Source: Chrysomallon squamiferum
Taxonomy: Eukaryota > Mollusca > Gastropoda > Neomphalida > Peltospiridae
NCBI GenBank assembly: GCA_012295275.1
Contig: CM022667.1
Location: forward strand, 21,576,167-21,640,166
DNA: 64,000 nucleotides
Direction: 5' to 3'
Positions 24,801 through 37,081 of the stretch are shown piece by piece (positions within the stretch are counted from its first letter, which is position 1; each line of letters opens with the position of its first letter). Below the pieces are notes generated by a model, which did not search any database, was not told the DNA's origin, and saw only the letters and a list, made by a program, of their open reading frames with translations. The translations under genes were made by a program, and so were the position numbers.

Positions 24801-27800
24801 TATGATATCACTATCAGAAAAAAAGTGTATTTGTAAATAAATAAAAAATATTGTTCATTTATTTGGAGCCACAGCTTTAAAATAAATTGAATGAGTGTAA
24901 AATATTATTATTTATTAGTGTGTGTGTACATTCACATGCAGACATACATATTATTGCTGCATAATTGCTGATTATGAATTAAATTCAGAATGTGCGTAAA
25001 AACATGTTCAGTGTAGTCTGTCAGTTTAAACTTAAATTATAATAACAAAACTGGAAAATTGACTCGTATTCTGTTGTTTAAATACACGCATGTTTAATGT
25101 ATTCAATAAAAAACCAAACTGTCTTATTTCTCTCTATTTTGTACTTCAAGAAACAGTCTAATATTCCATATTACTATTTTTCTGGTTGTTCAAAAAAATA
25201 TAATATTTTAAAATAGGGTGAATGAGACAAATTTACAAACACACACAGTCAGATGTATTTTATTAAAAATATATGCATTAATTTTTCAAGAAAGATAAGT
25301 TGCATTGTTTAAAAACTTCAATGTTGATAATTAAATATGAGTTTGTATATGTGTGTTCTAAATTAAAATCTGATGCAAAATAAATTGTGTAATGTAAATG
25401 TTATAACAGCTTACATTCTACAGTATTTATTTGAAGTCATAGCTATATTGATTTGTTCAAAGGAAATAATAGTTTCTATAGCCCTAGCTTTTCTATTGAT
25501 TATACTAGCTTAAATAGTGACAGGTGCTGTGCATGTAGTACTTGCTATGCTCACTTTGTTAAGATACATTATGTAACAGTTACAACACCAAATAAAATTT
25601 ATAAAAATACGTATACCATTTTGTTCCCACAATTTTTTTAACAAATAAAAAAAAATGATCAGTGGAATCAATCCTGAGTACCGTCGAAATAAACAGTAGA
25701 ATAAAAAATTAGTTCTTTTAACTTTTTAATTATTATTTTTTGAAATGAATTTTTTCAGCATGTGTGTTTGATTCAATATAAATACAGTGGTACCTTAACT
25801 TAAGCATTTTCTGAGTTATGAGCAGTGGCGTAGTTGATTTTTTGCTTTGAGTTCTGAGCCAAAATTCAAGTTATGAGCAAGCTTCAGCTGTGCTGCCACT
25901 AGTTGGTGCAGTGAACAACAACATCCAGCCAACACACCACATCTCTCTCATTTACTTCACAAGGTTACCTCACTGCTGAAGCATCTCTGTTGTGTTGTGT
26001 TCGTGTTTTGTGCAGTATTTTGCCAAATTTCTTTTTTCTGATCATGGATTGTAAGAAAATGAGTGCAAAGGACAGTGCTGAGAAAAAGAAGCGGATGATG
26101 CCCATTCAATTAAAGCATGAAATCGTAGAAAAACATGAGCGAGGTGTGCATGTAGTTGACATGGCTAGGCAGTATGAGTGTAGTATCAAACTGAAGCAGA
26201 AGCAGTCAATAAAGGCTGTAACTTCAGCCAAAAGCTTAAAATAATTTGTCTGATCTCCAAGATAAATACACCTTACAAAACCAATTTATTTCTTTACATT
26301 CTCTTTTATTTTGTTTTACACGGTATTTGTCATTTATAAATACATTTTTTTTTATTTACAAACATGTAACAAAAAAAAATGGGATGGTTTTGGGGGGCTC
26401 AAACGGATTAATGGTATTTTAATTAATTTCAGTTGGGAAAATTGATTTGATATATGAGCAAATTAAGTTACGAGCTCAGTCACAAAGCAAATCAAACTCT
26501 TAAGTCACTGTACCACTGTACATGGGTAATAAAAAAAAGGGTTAATTATGCATTATAAATTACTAATGTAGTATTTAATTAAAAAAAAAAAAAAAAAATT
26601 AACAATTACTTTTTTCATAACATTTTTGTTTCCAGTAATTCGATTTTTCCAAGAATATACAGAGCCAGAAGAAGGTCAGGCTAGCAGTCACAGTGTACCT
26701 CGAGGGGACATGAATCCATTACACCCAACAGCATTAGGGTCAGATGAAGATAAAGTTGTACTTCCTCTTGGAGAGAACATACTGTCACACAATTTAGGGA
26801 TTCCAATAACAGTAGTCATAACAAAGGTATGTCTCATCCCACACATAACATATAAACTATTCATTAGGAAGAAAATAATAGGAAATGTAAATTATCTAAG
26901 TTGTAATGATGCATTTTAATTAGGCAGCCTCTAAACCATTCAAAATAATCTATATCCTCTAAAGATTTAACATACTCTTTACCAGATCCAAAAGCCTGGA
27001 TGGGTTGTGTGACACTTCTGTTTTAATTTTATAAATGTTACTTTTGTTTGTTTATCTATTTGCTGTTGTGATAGACAGTATTATTTTTGTGTATTTAAAA
27101 AAATATGTTTTTATTGTTTTTTTCTCAGAGTGATGCAATCTCAACATTAGAGAGAGACCATGACTATAAGGAAGAACACTTTGATTTCATTCAACAGCAT
27201 ATTAGGAAATTCTGTTTAAAGTGTATCTTTGGAAAATAATTGAACAGTACCAATGAATTGCTGGTGTTTTCTGTTAATACATTTTCTATGAGTAGTTATA
27301 TTTCTCTGCTTTCTGTTTGACAGCAGATGATGATTAGTTTAATAACCCTCAGAGTCAAATTGTAAAGCAGATTCCATATGGATCAGTCATGTTTGGAATA
27401 GAAATTTATATTTGTAGCAACTATATTACATAAGATGACATTTTTAGGCATTATAGTTTGTATGGCTAGAAAACAATATATTTGATCATTCTGTTTGTTT
27501 TTTCACACTATATAAGTAATAATTTAAATTTTATGAATTTCCAAAAAAAACCTATTGTTTTTCAAGTTAAATCAAATCTGGATGCTACATTTTTATGTTT
27601 TCTGCATGTTAAATATTAAATATAATAAGAAAATTGTTAATAAATTATTTACTCTTCAGCTAAAACTTTATAAATCTGACCTTGACTCTTACCAGATGGT
27701 GCTGCATTATTTTATACATCTGTTAAAGAAGACAGAAACTGTGATTTGTTCTATAAATATTTAATTCACAGAATTTATGGATTCCCATTTTCATCAACAG

Positions 27801-30800
27801 CATATGTTGTGGAGAAAGATATGGTCTTTGTGTAAGTTTTAAAATATATTTAGCATGTTTGTTTTGAAAAATGTTAAAAACAACTGAAATGGTCTTTGCA
27901 GTAAAACTATGTTTTTGTTTAACATTTATAATTTTTTTCACTTTTTTAAACTAATTTATTTATTATCAGTTTCTTGAGCACAGCTATGAATAGAACAATA
28001 AAAACAGTATGTCTGAACATGGCTTACTATAGTATGCACTCTCCATTAAAATCATGTGTTACAGATTTATGATTAATGACATTTCATGTTGAAAGTTTTA
28101 ACCACAATATTGACACACACTCAGTTGCTTAGTTAATTTCTATTTCAGACCAGCAGGATGGGATAATGAAAAGAAGATTAGTATATTGTATGAAAATATG
28201 CGAAATATGAAACCTGATGATCCATATGAAGACATCATAGTAAAACCAATTATGAGAAAGGTAATGCACTGTGTACTTCGAATATTCTTTGAATTTAATT
28301 ATAAATAACTAATTATAAATATGCTAAATGAGATTAACATGATGATATCTATGGTTGTTTTAGCCGGTGCAGCGTGACGCAGAGGTGTATGTAGAAGATG
28401 AACAAGTCTTTCTTGCCAGACAACAAGTACAGCTGGGCAAACAGCCAGCTCCTGGAACGGGTAGTCCCGCTGGAGTAAGCAAACTATTTTTTAATTATTT
28501 GATCAGTAATAGTTCTGTTGATATTCAGTAAATTCAGGAAGAAAATAGCTTGCTGATAACTCAGTTTAAAAATAAATATGAACACAAACTATTTTTGTTT
28601 TTGCTTTTTAAATGTGATCTCTTTTCAGTTGTTTTCGTTCGCTTGAAGCTGAAGTTATGTGTGTTAGCAATACCACATTGTTGTTAGATAATGTCAATAA
28701 TCACAGTTCTCCCAGTGTCAAATTTATTAATGCTCATTATTTCAAAACCAAAACATGTTTAGCTAAAAGCAGTTATAAGTGTGAATGCAGCTAATGCGTA
28801 TAACTGAAATGGAAATAAATTTGTTGATGAAGTATTTGTGACTGGTTAAAATGAAGCTATTTTCACTGTTCAGGATGGCACTCCAGCCCGACAACACCGA
28901 CCTGTTGGTTCTGGTTCTAGGCAAGACAGAACAATGATTACTCCCCTTGCTTCAAGTACTCCGCGACCAATGAAGGTAATCAGCTGCATCGTGTTTATTA
29001 TTAATAAAAATAATTTTTAAAACATTTATAACACATATCAGCTTGTAGAATTGTTAAATTTATGAATGTTAGGATGTTGAACACTTTGGTAAGAAGTATT
29101 ATTTTTAGACTATTTTTTTTAGATATTTCCATGATAAAGATTGTTTCATTAATGCATCAAGTAAAAACTGTTGCTTGTCCATGTAAAAGTTTCAGAATTA
29201 TCAGTTATATAAATGCATGTTTTTCATCATATAAATCAAATAACCCAAAGAGTGAATCAAATTAATATCTCCTCTTTTTTTAGACAAACATTTGAAATGT
29301 TTAAACCAATTCCAAAATATTAAAATGTTTGAAACCATATCGATTACAATATTGCAATTTGGAACCTAGTAGAATTAATCGTAACATATGGTTTTTAAAT
29401 GAAATCCAACAACACTTTTTTATCTAACTTTAAATAAATCAAAAACAAAATATTTTGGTTTATTTCCATTCATCAGTATTTAAAATAATTATAGTTGTTT
29501 TAGTAATATTTCCAATAATATCTCAGCCATTGTTTCTTTCTGTCAACAGAGTTTACAGAGAGTAAGTTTATTTTGATCTATATAATTTTGTTGTATATGC
29601 AGCTAGTAATTCTCATGTATGAGCTTTTTATATCTTCATCAGTTTATATTTCAACCCCATTCTTTGCTATCATTCACTATGTTCATAACTGTCACTTCAT
29701 TATTTTTGTATATATTTAATATTAGACAAGAACAGAAGAATAGGAGAGAAAAAGCAAGGCATCTGAAATAAAAGCAGGAATAAAAAATATTTTTTAATTT
29801 AAGTAAACAATGAAGGAATCATGTTAGGTACTAATTCTTGCCAGTTTAATATAACTGATTTTTCTTCAAAAACCTCTCATGGTTGTACAGTCAGAAAAAA
29901 GTGAAGAAGCTGCCATATAATAACATCCATATATTTCTTGTAGGCATTCATTTTAAATGGAAAAACAATTTCTGTATGTACTTTCTCCACAATAGAAGCA
30001 TCTTAGTATGTTTCCACTAATTAATATTAATCTGCTCATGGTCAAAATCATATATACTGTCTAGCATGCTAACATAAAGCCAAACTCTTTATTACTATTG
30101 AGATGGCTTAATTAAAACTGAAAAAATTGCTGAAAGATATTAAATTTCAAGCAGACAGCATTGTTAAGCCAGTAAGAACATTTTTATAAATTTAAAGTAC
30201 ATGATAGTATAGTTCTCAGATTTATCATTCAACTACAGAGAATATGTTTTTACTCTATTTCTGTTTAATTACATGCATGGCACTATTTAAAATGGCTTTA
30301 ATGAGTAAAATTAATAAATACAAATTTGCATCTCCATTATGATTGTTTTTACTTTTCTTTAAATTTATTTATTTATTTTGCAATTACATTAAGTTAAGTA
30401 TCACTGCTTCCCTAATTTTTATGCTCTTTAAGTGATCTATTTTAAAATTAAATGTCTGTTTGAAACTGTGTTTTTAATTATTTCTTCTTTAAGTAAATTA
30501 AAAACATCTACTATTTTTCTATTTTTTTGTATTGCTGTAAAACATATACAATACTTCTAACAAGCTTCAGCTTTAGTGTGGCTAATGATTAATATTAAAT
30601 TACAAGTAGATAATGTACACAGAACTGTGACAATAAAATATCGTTTGCTGAATTTCTTGATCATTTTAGACAACAAAGCTGGATGTGTTACTCTGTGCTT
30701 TATTTATTTCTAATAAACTTTATTAATATTTCTACAATGGGTTTTACTAAAAAGGTGGGAACAAAAGAAAGGTAAAAATGATAAGAAAAATAAAATGTAA

Positions 30801-31107
30801 AAAAAATAAATGAAAATTAAATTTTCCCTCAAATACATATAATAAACCACAAAGAAAAAGGAAAACTAAAAACAATAAAAATTTGTATTCTAAATTTGTA
30901 GATTAATTAATTTATTTATTTTAATTTCTTAAAATAATAATTTATGGTATAACCTTAAAAAAAGAAAAAAAAAAAAAAATTGAAATTCTTAATTAAACTA
31001 CCATATCAATTTTGCTGTCTATTTATTTTTTTATTATTTATTTTTTCCCATTAATCATTCTTTTTATAATGATTGTTTTATTTCAGAATATAAAATAAAC
31101 ACGAAAA

Positions 31108-31151
<44 letters not shown>

Positions 31152-32019
31152 AACATTACAAACATTTTTTTTATAAATATTAAATAAATGAAGTAAGAAA
31201 ATTCTGATTTAGAAATAAAAGGTTTTTTTTTTTAAATTCCCATTACTGTGTGGCAGTTAACAACTTGAGGACTCTGATCTGAAACTGTAGGTTAAAATGC
31301 ATGTGGCACCTGTGTAAATTAGTGCTGTTGTTTTTCAGCCTACTGATCCTAACAAGGTGACTCCAGGTGCTGCTAGTGAGGGCATGCTGGCTAATTTCTT
31401 CAACAGTTTACTGCACAAGAAACCAGGAGCAACAGTTACAACTGGTAAAGGTGACATTTTATCTGTGTTGTTATTGTTAGTTAGACTAACAATAAGGAAT
31501 TTCTGCTGCTCTTGATTGTAATCGTTTTTTGTTTGTTTTTATTTTTTTCATTTCTTATTTTTGTGAGTCATATTTTATAGAAACAGTTAAAAAGAATTCT
31601 GCTGTAAATAACCTATAGATTTTTAAGAAATGTCCTTAATATTTGATTGTTATAAATAACTGATAACTATCTTTACTTTATTATCTCCTTTTATGTTATC
31701 ATCATCATTGTTGATATTTTGGTTATCATCATCGTTGTTACTTTTGTTATCATTTTCATTGTTATTGTTAGTATCTTCATAACACTTATTGTTATCAATA
31801 TTATTATTGTTGTTGTTATTATACTTTAATATTATTTTTGTTATTGTTATTGTTATTATCATCATCATTACCATTATTTGTAGATCCTAAATATTTTTAC
31901 CTATATATGTTTCAGATAAGGCTGCCATGACAAAGGATGCAGTGGCGGAATTGGAGAGAATGAAGCTAGAGAAGAAGATGGAGACTAATTCCAATGACAC
32001 AAGTGCTACAGGTTCCTGA
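20751..32019 (+). CDS. DYNC1LI: cytoplasmic dynein 1 light intermediate chain, complete
   Basis: Subunit linking dynein heavy chain to cargo adaptors. Exons: 20751-20833, 22906-22979, 23291-23407, 23728-23958, 26636-26826, 27129-27222, 27696-27831, 28149-28260, 28364-28474, 28874-28975, microexon 29550-29561, 31339-31444 (or 31450) and 31916-32019. All junctions are GT..AG and in phase, giving about 490 aa, in line with 492-523 aa for vertebrate LICs. The Ras-like fold begins with GDNETGKT (53-60, Walker A). Family landmarks follow in order: [40 protein letters not shown] and [10 protein letters not shown]. The C-terminal adaptor-binding helix [12 protein letters not shown] (435-446) keeps the FF pair (441-442) known to contact Hook and BICD adaptors. 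The start ATG sits in a strong context (GGCAACATGG). Intron 4 contains a Tigger remnant. Confidence 0.97.
20834..22905. other. DYNC1LI intron 1
   Basis: About 2.1 kb, AT-rich, with a (TA)n run at 21755-21806. A less AT-rich block at about 22260-22520 has no recognised identity and no open frame. Confidence 0.6.
21755..21806. repeat. (TA)n microsatellite
   Basis: Pure TA run in DYNC1LI intron 1. Confidence 0.95.
23959..26635. other. DYNC1LI intron 4
   Basis: The 2.7-kb host intron of the Tigger remnant. The rest is AT-rich; an open frame at 24044-24319 is hydrophobic, lacks splice support and is read as chance. A poly-A run sits at about 26581-26598, just before the exon 5 acceptor. Confidence 0.6.
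25785..26518 (+). mobile_element. pogo/Tigger non-autonomous DNA transposon with transposase N-terminal remnant
   Basis: Left end TA|CAGTGGTACCTTAACTTA and right end ...TAAGTCACTGTACCACTG|TA form terminal inverted repeats (CAGTGGTAC exact) with a TA target duplication, as expected for the pogo/Tigger group. The 734-bp body has a Tigger-like 5' leader and an open frame at about 26044-26243. That frame encodes [20 protein letters not shown] and [11 protein letters not shown], the helix-turn-helix start of Tigger/CENP-B-type transposases. It loses about seven residues after ECS and then ends, so all catalytic residues are absent. It lies in DYNC1LI intron 4, on the same strand as the gene. Confidence 0.88.
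29550..29561 (+). CDS. DYNC1LI: candidate 12-nt DYNC1LI microexon (SLQR)
   Basis: AGTTTACAGAGA is bordered by a strong pyrimidine tract and acceptor (TGTTTCTTTCTGTCAACAG) and a consensus donor (GTAAGT). Both flanking exons are phase 0, and 12 nt adds exactly four codons, Ser-Leu-Gln-Arg. It falls in the disordered linker just before the adaptor-binding helix. It could be constitutive, alternatively spliced or a decoy site. Confidence 0.6.
31113..31147. repeat. (TA)n microsatellite
   Basis: Pure TA run in a DYNC1LI intron, about 190 bp before the exon coding for the adaptor-binding helix. Confidence 0.9.
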
Positions 32020-32302
32020 GTGTGCAGACAGTTCTTTTCTCCTCTCTACAGGGCTAATTATTCCTGCTTATTTTATGTCTTAAACTGCTTTCTTCTTTAT
32101 TGTGGGAATGAAATAATATCAGAAGCAACACAAGGTCAAGCAAACATTGTGAACAGGCCTGTGTTTTCCATGAACTGACACAGCGAGGCTTCTATCTTAA
32201 TGTATCATCTGTGCATGTATATTATACATCATCAGCCTAGATGTTTCCATCACTGCTTGAAGAAAGGCATTCTTATTTGAAAAGAATAATAATAATAATA
32301 AA
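32020..32302 (+). other. DYNC1LI: DYNC1LI 3' UTR to first polyadenylation signal
   Basis: Starts after the TGA at 32017-32019. The first AATAAA is at 32297-32302, within an AAT run. Further AATAAA motifs farther on leave room for a longer UTR, so the true end is uncertain. Confidence 0.5.
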
Positions 32303-33149
32303 GCTCTGTGAATTAAAACTGTGAGTTAATCACAGGTTTTCAGATTGTAAATAACTTGCAAATTATAACTTGCTGCCTTCATTCATAGTTAGTTATTTGT
32401 CTCTTAATTTATTAAAGACTTAGTACCAAACATGTTGTGTGTATCAATATTAGCAAAATATAATAAAATGATAAAATATAACTGTCACATCTTTTGAAGT
32501 TGATGAGAATAAAGGGATAGAAAAGAAAATTTTCCAAAGAATTGAAATGGTAAGTTTCAAAGACAACAGTGGATTGAAATGGGAATATTTGGATCAATTA
32601 AAATTGGAAATTGAAATGGGAATTTGAAACCTACTGAAATGAAAAATATCCAACAGATAGAAAGGGCAGTTCTCAAATGTAATATTTTTCCTTTGATTAT
32701 TATCATGATTATGGTTATTTTAATTTTAGAGACATTTGAAAGAATGAAATGCAAATTTGCAGATAGGTCGCTGTGGGTTTTTAAAGAGATAAAAATCTGA
32801 TCTCATATGACATTAAAAATAAGTTGTTTTTGACTAGTCTAGGAATTATTTACTATGGTAAAGACTATTTGATATGATTTTTCCTTCTGTAAATTACCTT
32901 GTTAATTTTTAACATAGATTTTATATCTGAGGTTAACATTGGGTAATCTGAAATTTGATCTTAATAGTTAAAAAGTAACAAAGTTTCCTAATTTAATTTA
33001 TTTAATTCTGTTGAGAACTACATTTTTATGTATTGGATAAGTTAAAATGGCCATTTGCAATAACTGCTATTTGTAAACCATAGGAAATGATTTATTTTAA
33101 AAATATTTAGATGAAGAAATAATTATTTGTAATGCTTATTTATATAATA

Positions 33150-33452
33150 CAGGTTGAGAATCCTTTATTCAAAATTCTTAGGGCCAGAAATGTTTTAAGA
33201 TACTGCAATTCTCTGGATTTTGGAATATAAGGAGATAGCCTGAGAAAACGATATGTCTAAATACAAATTTTATTTATATTTCAAGTGCTGCTTATTCAAA
33301 CAGTCTGCAGGAATTTTTAAATATCTTTTATAATATTTGGCCATAAAATAATGTTTGTGTATGCAGAACAATCTGAAAACTATAAGGTATCATCACTATG
33401 CTGTTTGGATGTTTGGAACATGGAATTTATAATAATGGATCCTCAGCCTCTG
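33150..33452. mobile_element. short Tigger-like MITE (about 303 bp)
   Basis: The left end TA|CAGGTTGAGAATCCTTTATT and the reverse complement of the right end, TA|CAGAGGCTGAGGATCCATTA, align as imperfect TIRs flanked by TA. The left sequence and its continuation (CTTAGGGCCAGAAATGTTTT, then GGATTTTGGAATA) resemble the 'CAGGTTGAGTATCCCTTATC' termini of Tigger-type elements known from vertebrates. No coding capacity. It lies about 1.1 kb after the DYNC1LI stop codon. Confidence 0.75.
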
Positions 33453-34596
33453 TAAAACATAACATTAAAATTATTATTGATATACATGAGAATGTATACT
33501 TTGTGGTAGATACTAAGCTGTATGCACAAACTCAAGTGATAATTATCATGCAGACATCATGGATGCTGCTTTTATAATTAAGTGATTGTTTTTCTGATAG
33601 ATATATATTTTTTTTAATCCTATTCAAAGGAGACTGTTCTTGTCATTTGTGCCTGTACATTTTAGCAGTGTATGTGTTGTTTTGTGATGACTAGTTGGTT
33701 ACATCTGTTGTAATTATGATAATGGTGCAATGAAATCTATTCAAATTCTGCTTTTAAAAACAGTCAAAACCACAGTCAAGTTGTAAAATAATGAAAATCA
33801 ATTGTAGCACATATTCAGTCCTGCACTTCACTTTCTTTATTGTTGATGTTTGTGTTAATATTGAAAACAAAATACAATTTGGAGTGATGATTAATGAGAT
33901 TTTGCAAATTATAATGGGTGAATTAATTTAGAAAGTGTATACTACAGGTTAAATATTATTTTGGTTATGAGGAAACTGGGCATTCATAATGTATCATCAG
34001 TAATAAATAATACAGATTTAAAAATCAGATTTGGTTCTTATCTAATTAAAATCTAAAAGGTAACATGATAAGCTGGTTTGGAAAACTTTGTAGTCTTGCA
34101 TCAGAATGAGTTACTTTTGATAATCTCAAATTACAGATTGTAAATGAGGAATATATATATACAAATATTTAAATCCTACTGTCTTCATTCATTCTCAATG
34201 TTGTTATTATTTTTATTATTATTATGAAGTTTTAATACTTTCAAACTATAGATTGTAAATCTGAAATATACATATAAAATATTAAAACCTTTTTTCCTTC
34301 TTCATTTTGAGATACTGAATTAGATGTTTTATGGTAATTGTATATATTTGAAAATGGACACAAACAGTTAAAGACAAAGGGCCATCTTGCAGTGTTTCCG
34401 TGAACTGTTTAATGTGAAATCAAATCAGATTCTCTGATGTATGTGTACAGATGTAAAACCTTTTTCATCTTATTTATTTTAGATTTGAACCACAGTGTTT
34501 ATTTAAGAAATATGTTTTCTTTCTCATATATTTGAATTCTGCTTCTTGTGCTTTATCTTTCCGTTCTTTTAAAACACCTAGGTAAGCAAATAATAA

Positions 34597-34642
<46 letters not shown>
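34597..34642. repeat. (ATT)n microsatellite
   Basis: Pure ATT trinucleotide run. Confidence 0.95.
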
Positions 34643-34649
<7 letters not shown>

Positions 34650-36992
34650 AAATGTATTAGATGAAGAAATGCTGTCAGTGACACCAACACACATAATAGT
34701 TTTAAAAAATGGTGGTGCAGGTTCATATTATTTGTATGATTATAAGAGAAAATCTGCTGCCTGTTATTGGTTAGTTTTCCAGATTTAAACATAATCTCTG
34801 CTTTAGTTACCTGAGGTAGCTTCTAGTCAGTTATATCATTGAAACTAATGTTTTGTATTATATAATTATTAAAAAATAATAATAATAATAATTATTCCCC
34901 ATTATTTATGTGTATACAAAATGTTGCTCATCAAAAAGGATTCTGAAGTTATTTTATGGAAATAAAACAAAATTACTTAAAATGACTGTTATACGTTAAT
35001 TATCATAAATTAGCATTAACTGTAAAACTTGAATGTCTCCTGAAATCTTTAATGTTTTTAGCTCACTTTACTTTTTCTATCATTTTTCTAATTTCTGAAA
35101 TTAAGATTACTTCCCTTAAAACTATTTGTTGTGTGTGTGTGTGTGTGTGTGTGCAAGAGTGTATGCACAAATGAACTGATGAACATACATAGGATGTAAC
35201 AAAAATGTACACTATTGTGTGTTGTAAATTCTTGTATTATCATATTACATAGTTCACATACAATGTGAATATAAACTATTGTTGACTGGGTTCCTATGTA
35301 CTTCAGCCATGTTTAAAATATTGGTAACAGAAATAAAGGCAATTTAAACCTAAGAATGAAAAAAAAGAGAAAATATTCAACACCATTCTAAAAGTTAACA
35401 AACTAATTTTTACATTAAATTTCAGTTTTATGTGAGAAATGTATTCATTCCTTAGATTTATGTCATGGAAAAAAACAAAACTTTACTCGCATCATTTTGT
35501 CTTCAGATGATAAAGAACTTTCAAAACACCATTATTAACTGATCATTTTATTTTTATTAGTTCTTACCAATAAATATCTTATTAAAACATTGAGGCAGTT
35601 CTTTTCTTCTGTTGTTTTTTTTGACAGCAAAACAAATTTTGTTATGTCAATATAGGACAAATGAGATTACAAACCACAATAAACATAGCAAGTAAAGAAA
35701 TTCAGTTAATGTGCTGGATATTGGGGTGTTTAAGAAGTACTGTTGTTTAGCTCAGTACAAGCAAACCCCTTGGTATAAACAATGCGAAGTTTATTATTAT
35801 TATGTTATTTTATTTTATTTTTTCTGGATGCTGTGGAAGAAACCTGCATACATAATAAATGTATGCGTCATTAAGTCTTCCTTCTTTTTCAACTGTCAGT
35901 ATATGTGAATTATACTGTTAGTTTTTGTTTAGTAATAAAATAAAATATAAGCAATGTATTATACTTAGTGCATAATAAATTACAGGAATATGAGACCTGT
36001 TAATAAATTTCAGTTATTAAATAAGATCAACAGTTTGTAGTAATTAGTGGAAAGCTCCCCATGACAACAGATTGATAGTTTCAAATTTTTCTTCGTTATT
36101 TTAATCTGTACATTATTTGTATCAATGAATTTTGAAAAAAGATATCAATTATTTTATAAGTAATCAATATTTGGTATTATTTTAAATAACTGAAACACTT
36201 TTTTTTTTTATTTTTTTTTTTTTATGAAATATTTCTCTTCCTTCAGAAAGTAAAGCTATGCCTGCTGTTTTGTTTAAATAAAATATTTTAATTCTACAAA
36301 TATATAAATTGTTATTTTTTATTTTTAAAGAGTAGCTCACTTTGACTGGGTATAGGCCAACAAATGATGTGTATATATTGTTACTTGAGTGTTTGAATAT
36401 CCAAGTTTCAGTTATAAAAATTATTTTTAAAATGTGTTGGTTATTTTGCAGATAATTAAAGTTTATAAATATTCACTGATTTCACATTGTTCAGTGAAGA
36501 ACTTATTAACATGTAAATAGTCAGATACATTATTGGTCACCTCTCTAGCTGTCTCAGATTCGTCATATAAATCTCATTATAGACTGGTAACAGTGGAAAC
36601 AGATTCCTACCAAATTAGTGAAGTTCAAATTTCCTAAATAGACGAATTGTTACAAGTTCTTTAGCAACCCAGTTCAGATTGTTGTGATGGTGAATTTTTT
36701 ATTATTATTTTGGAAAAATTAACTTTGAGATTGACTTTTTTTTTTTTTTCAAGTTCAGCTCATTTGGAAATAAATAATATCAAATATATTGGGGTTTTTT
36801 TAAATGTAAACTTTAAGCAGATAATTATGTTGTAGTACATTTAACATTTCCAAAGACCGATAAATGTTTTTATTAGATGTCAAGAGACAGTTTGTACAGA
36901 TAAATATACTTTATTCTCTATATTAGTTATGTTCCTTGAGATGATACTTCCACTTATTGAGCTTAAATTATTTTGGTAAAGGTTTTAGCTGA

Positions 36993-36995
<3 letters not shown>

Positions 36996-37079
<84 letters not shown>
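36996..37079. repeat. (CA)n microsatellite
   Basis: Pure CA run of about 84 bp. Confidence 0.95.

Positions 37080-37081
<2 letters not shown>

Larger units (their letters stand above)
28976..31338. other. DYNC1LI intron region between exons 10 and 11
   Basis: About 2.4 kb of AT-rich sequence interrupted only by the candidate microexon, with a (TA)n run at 31113-31147. No mobile element recognised. Confidence 0.6.
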
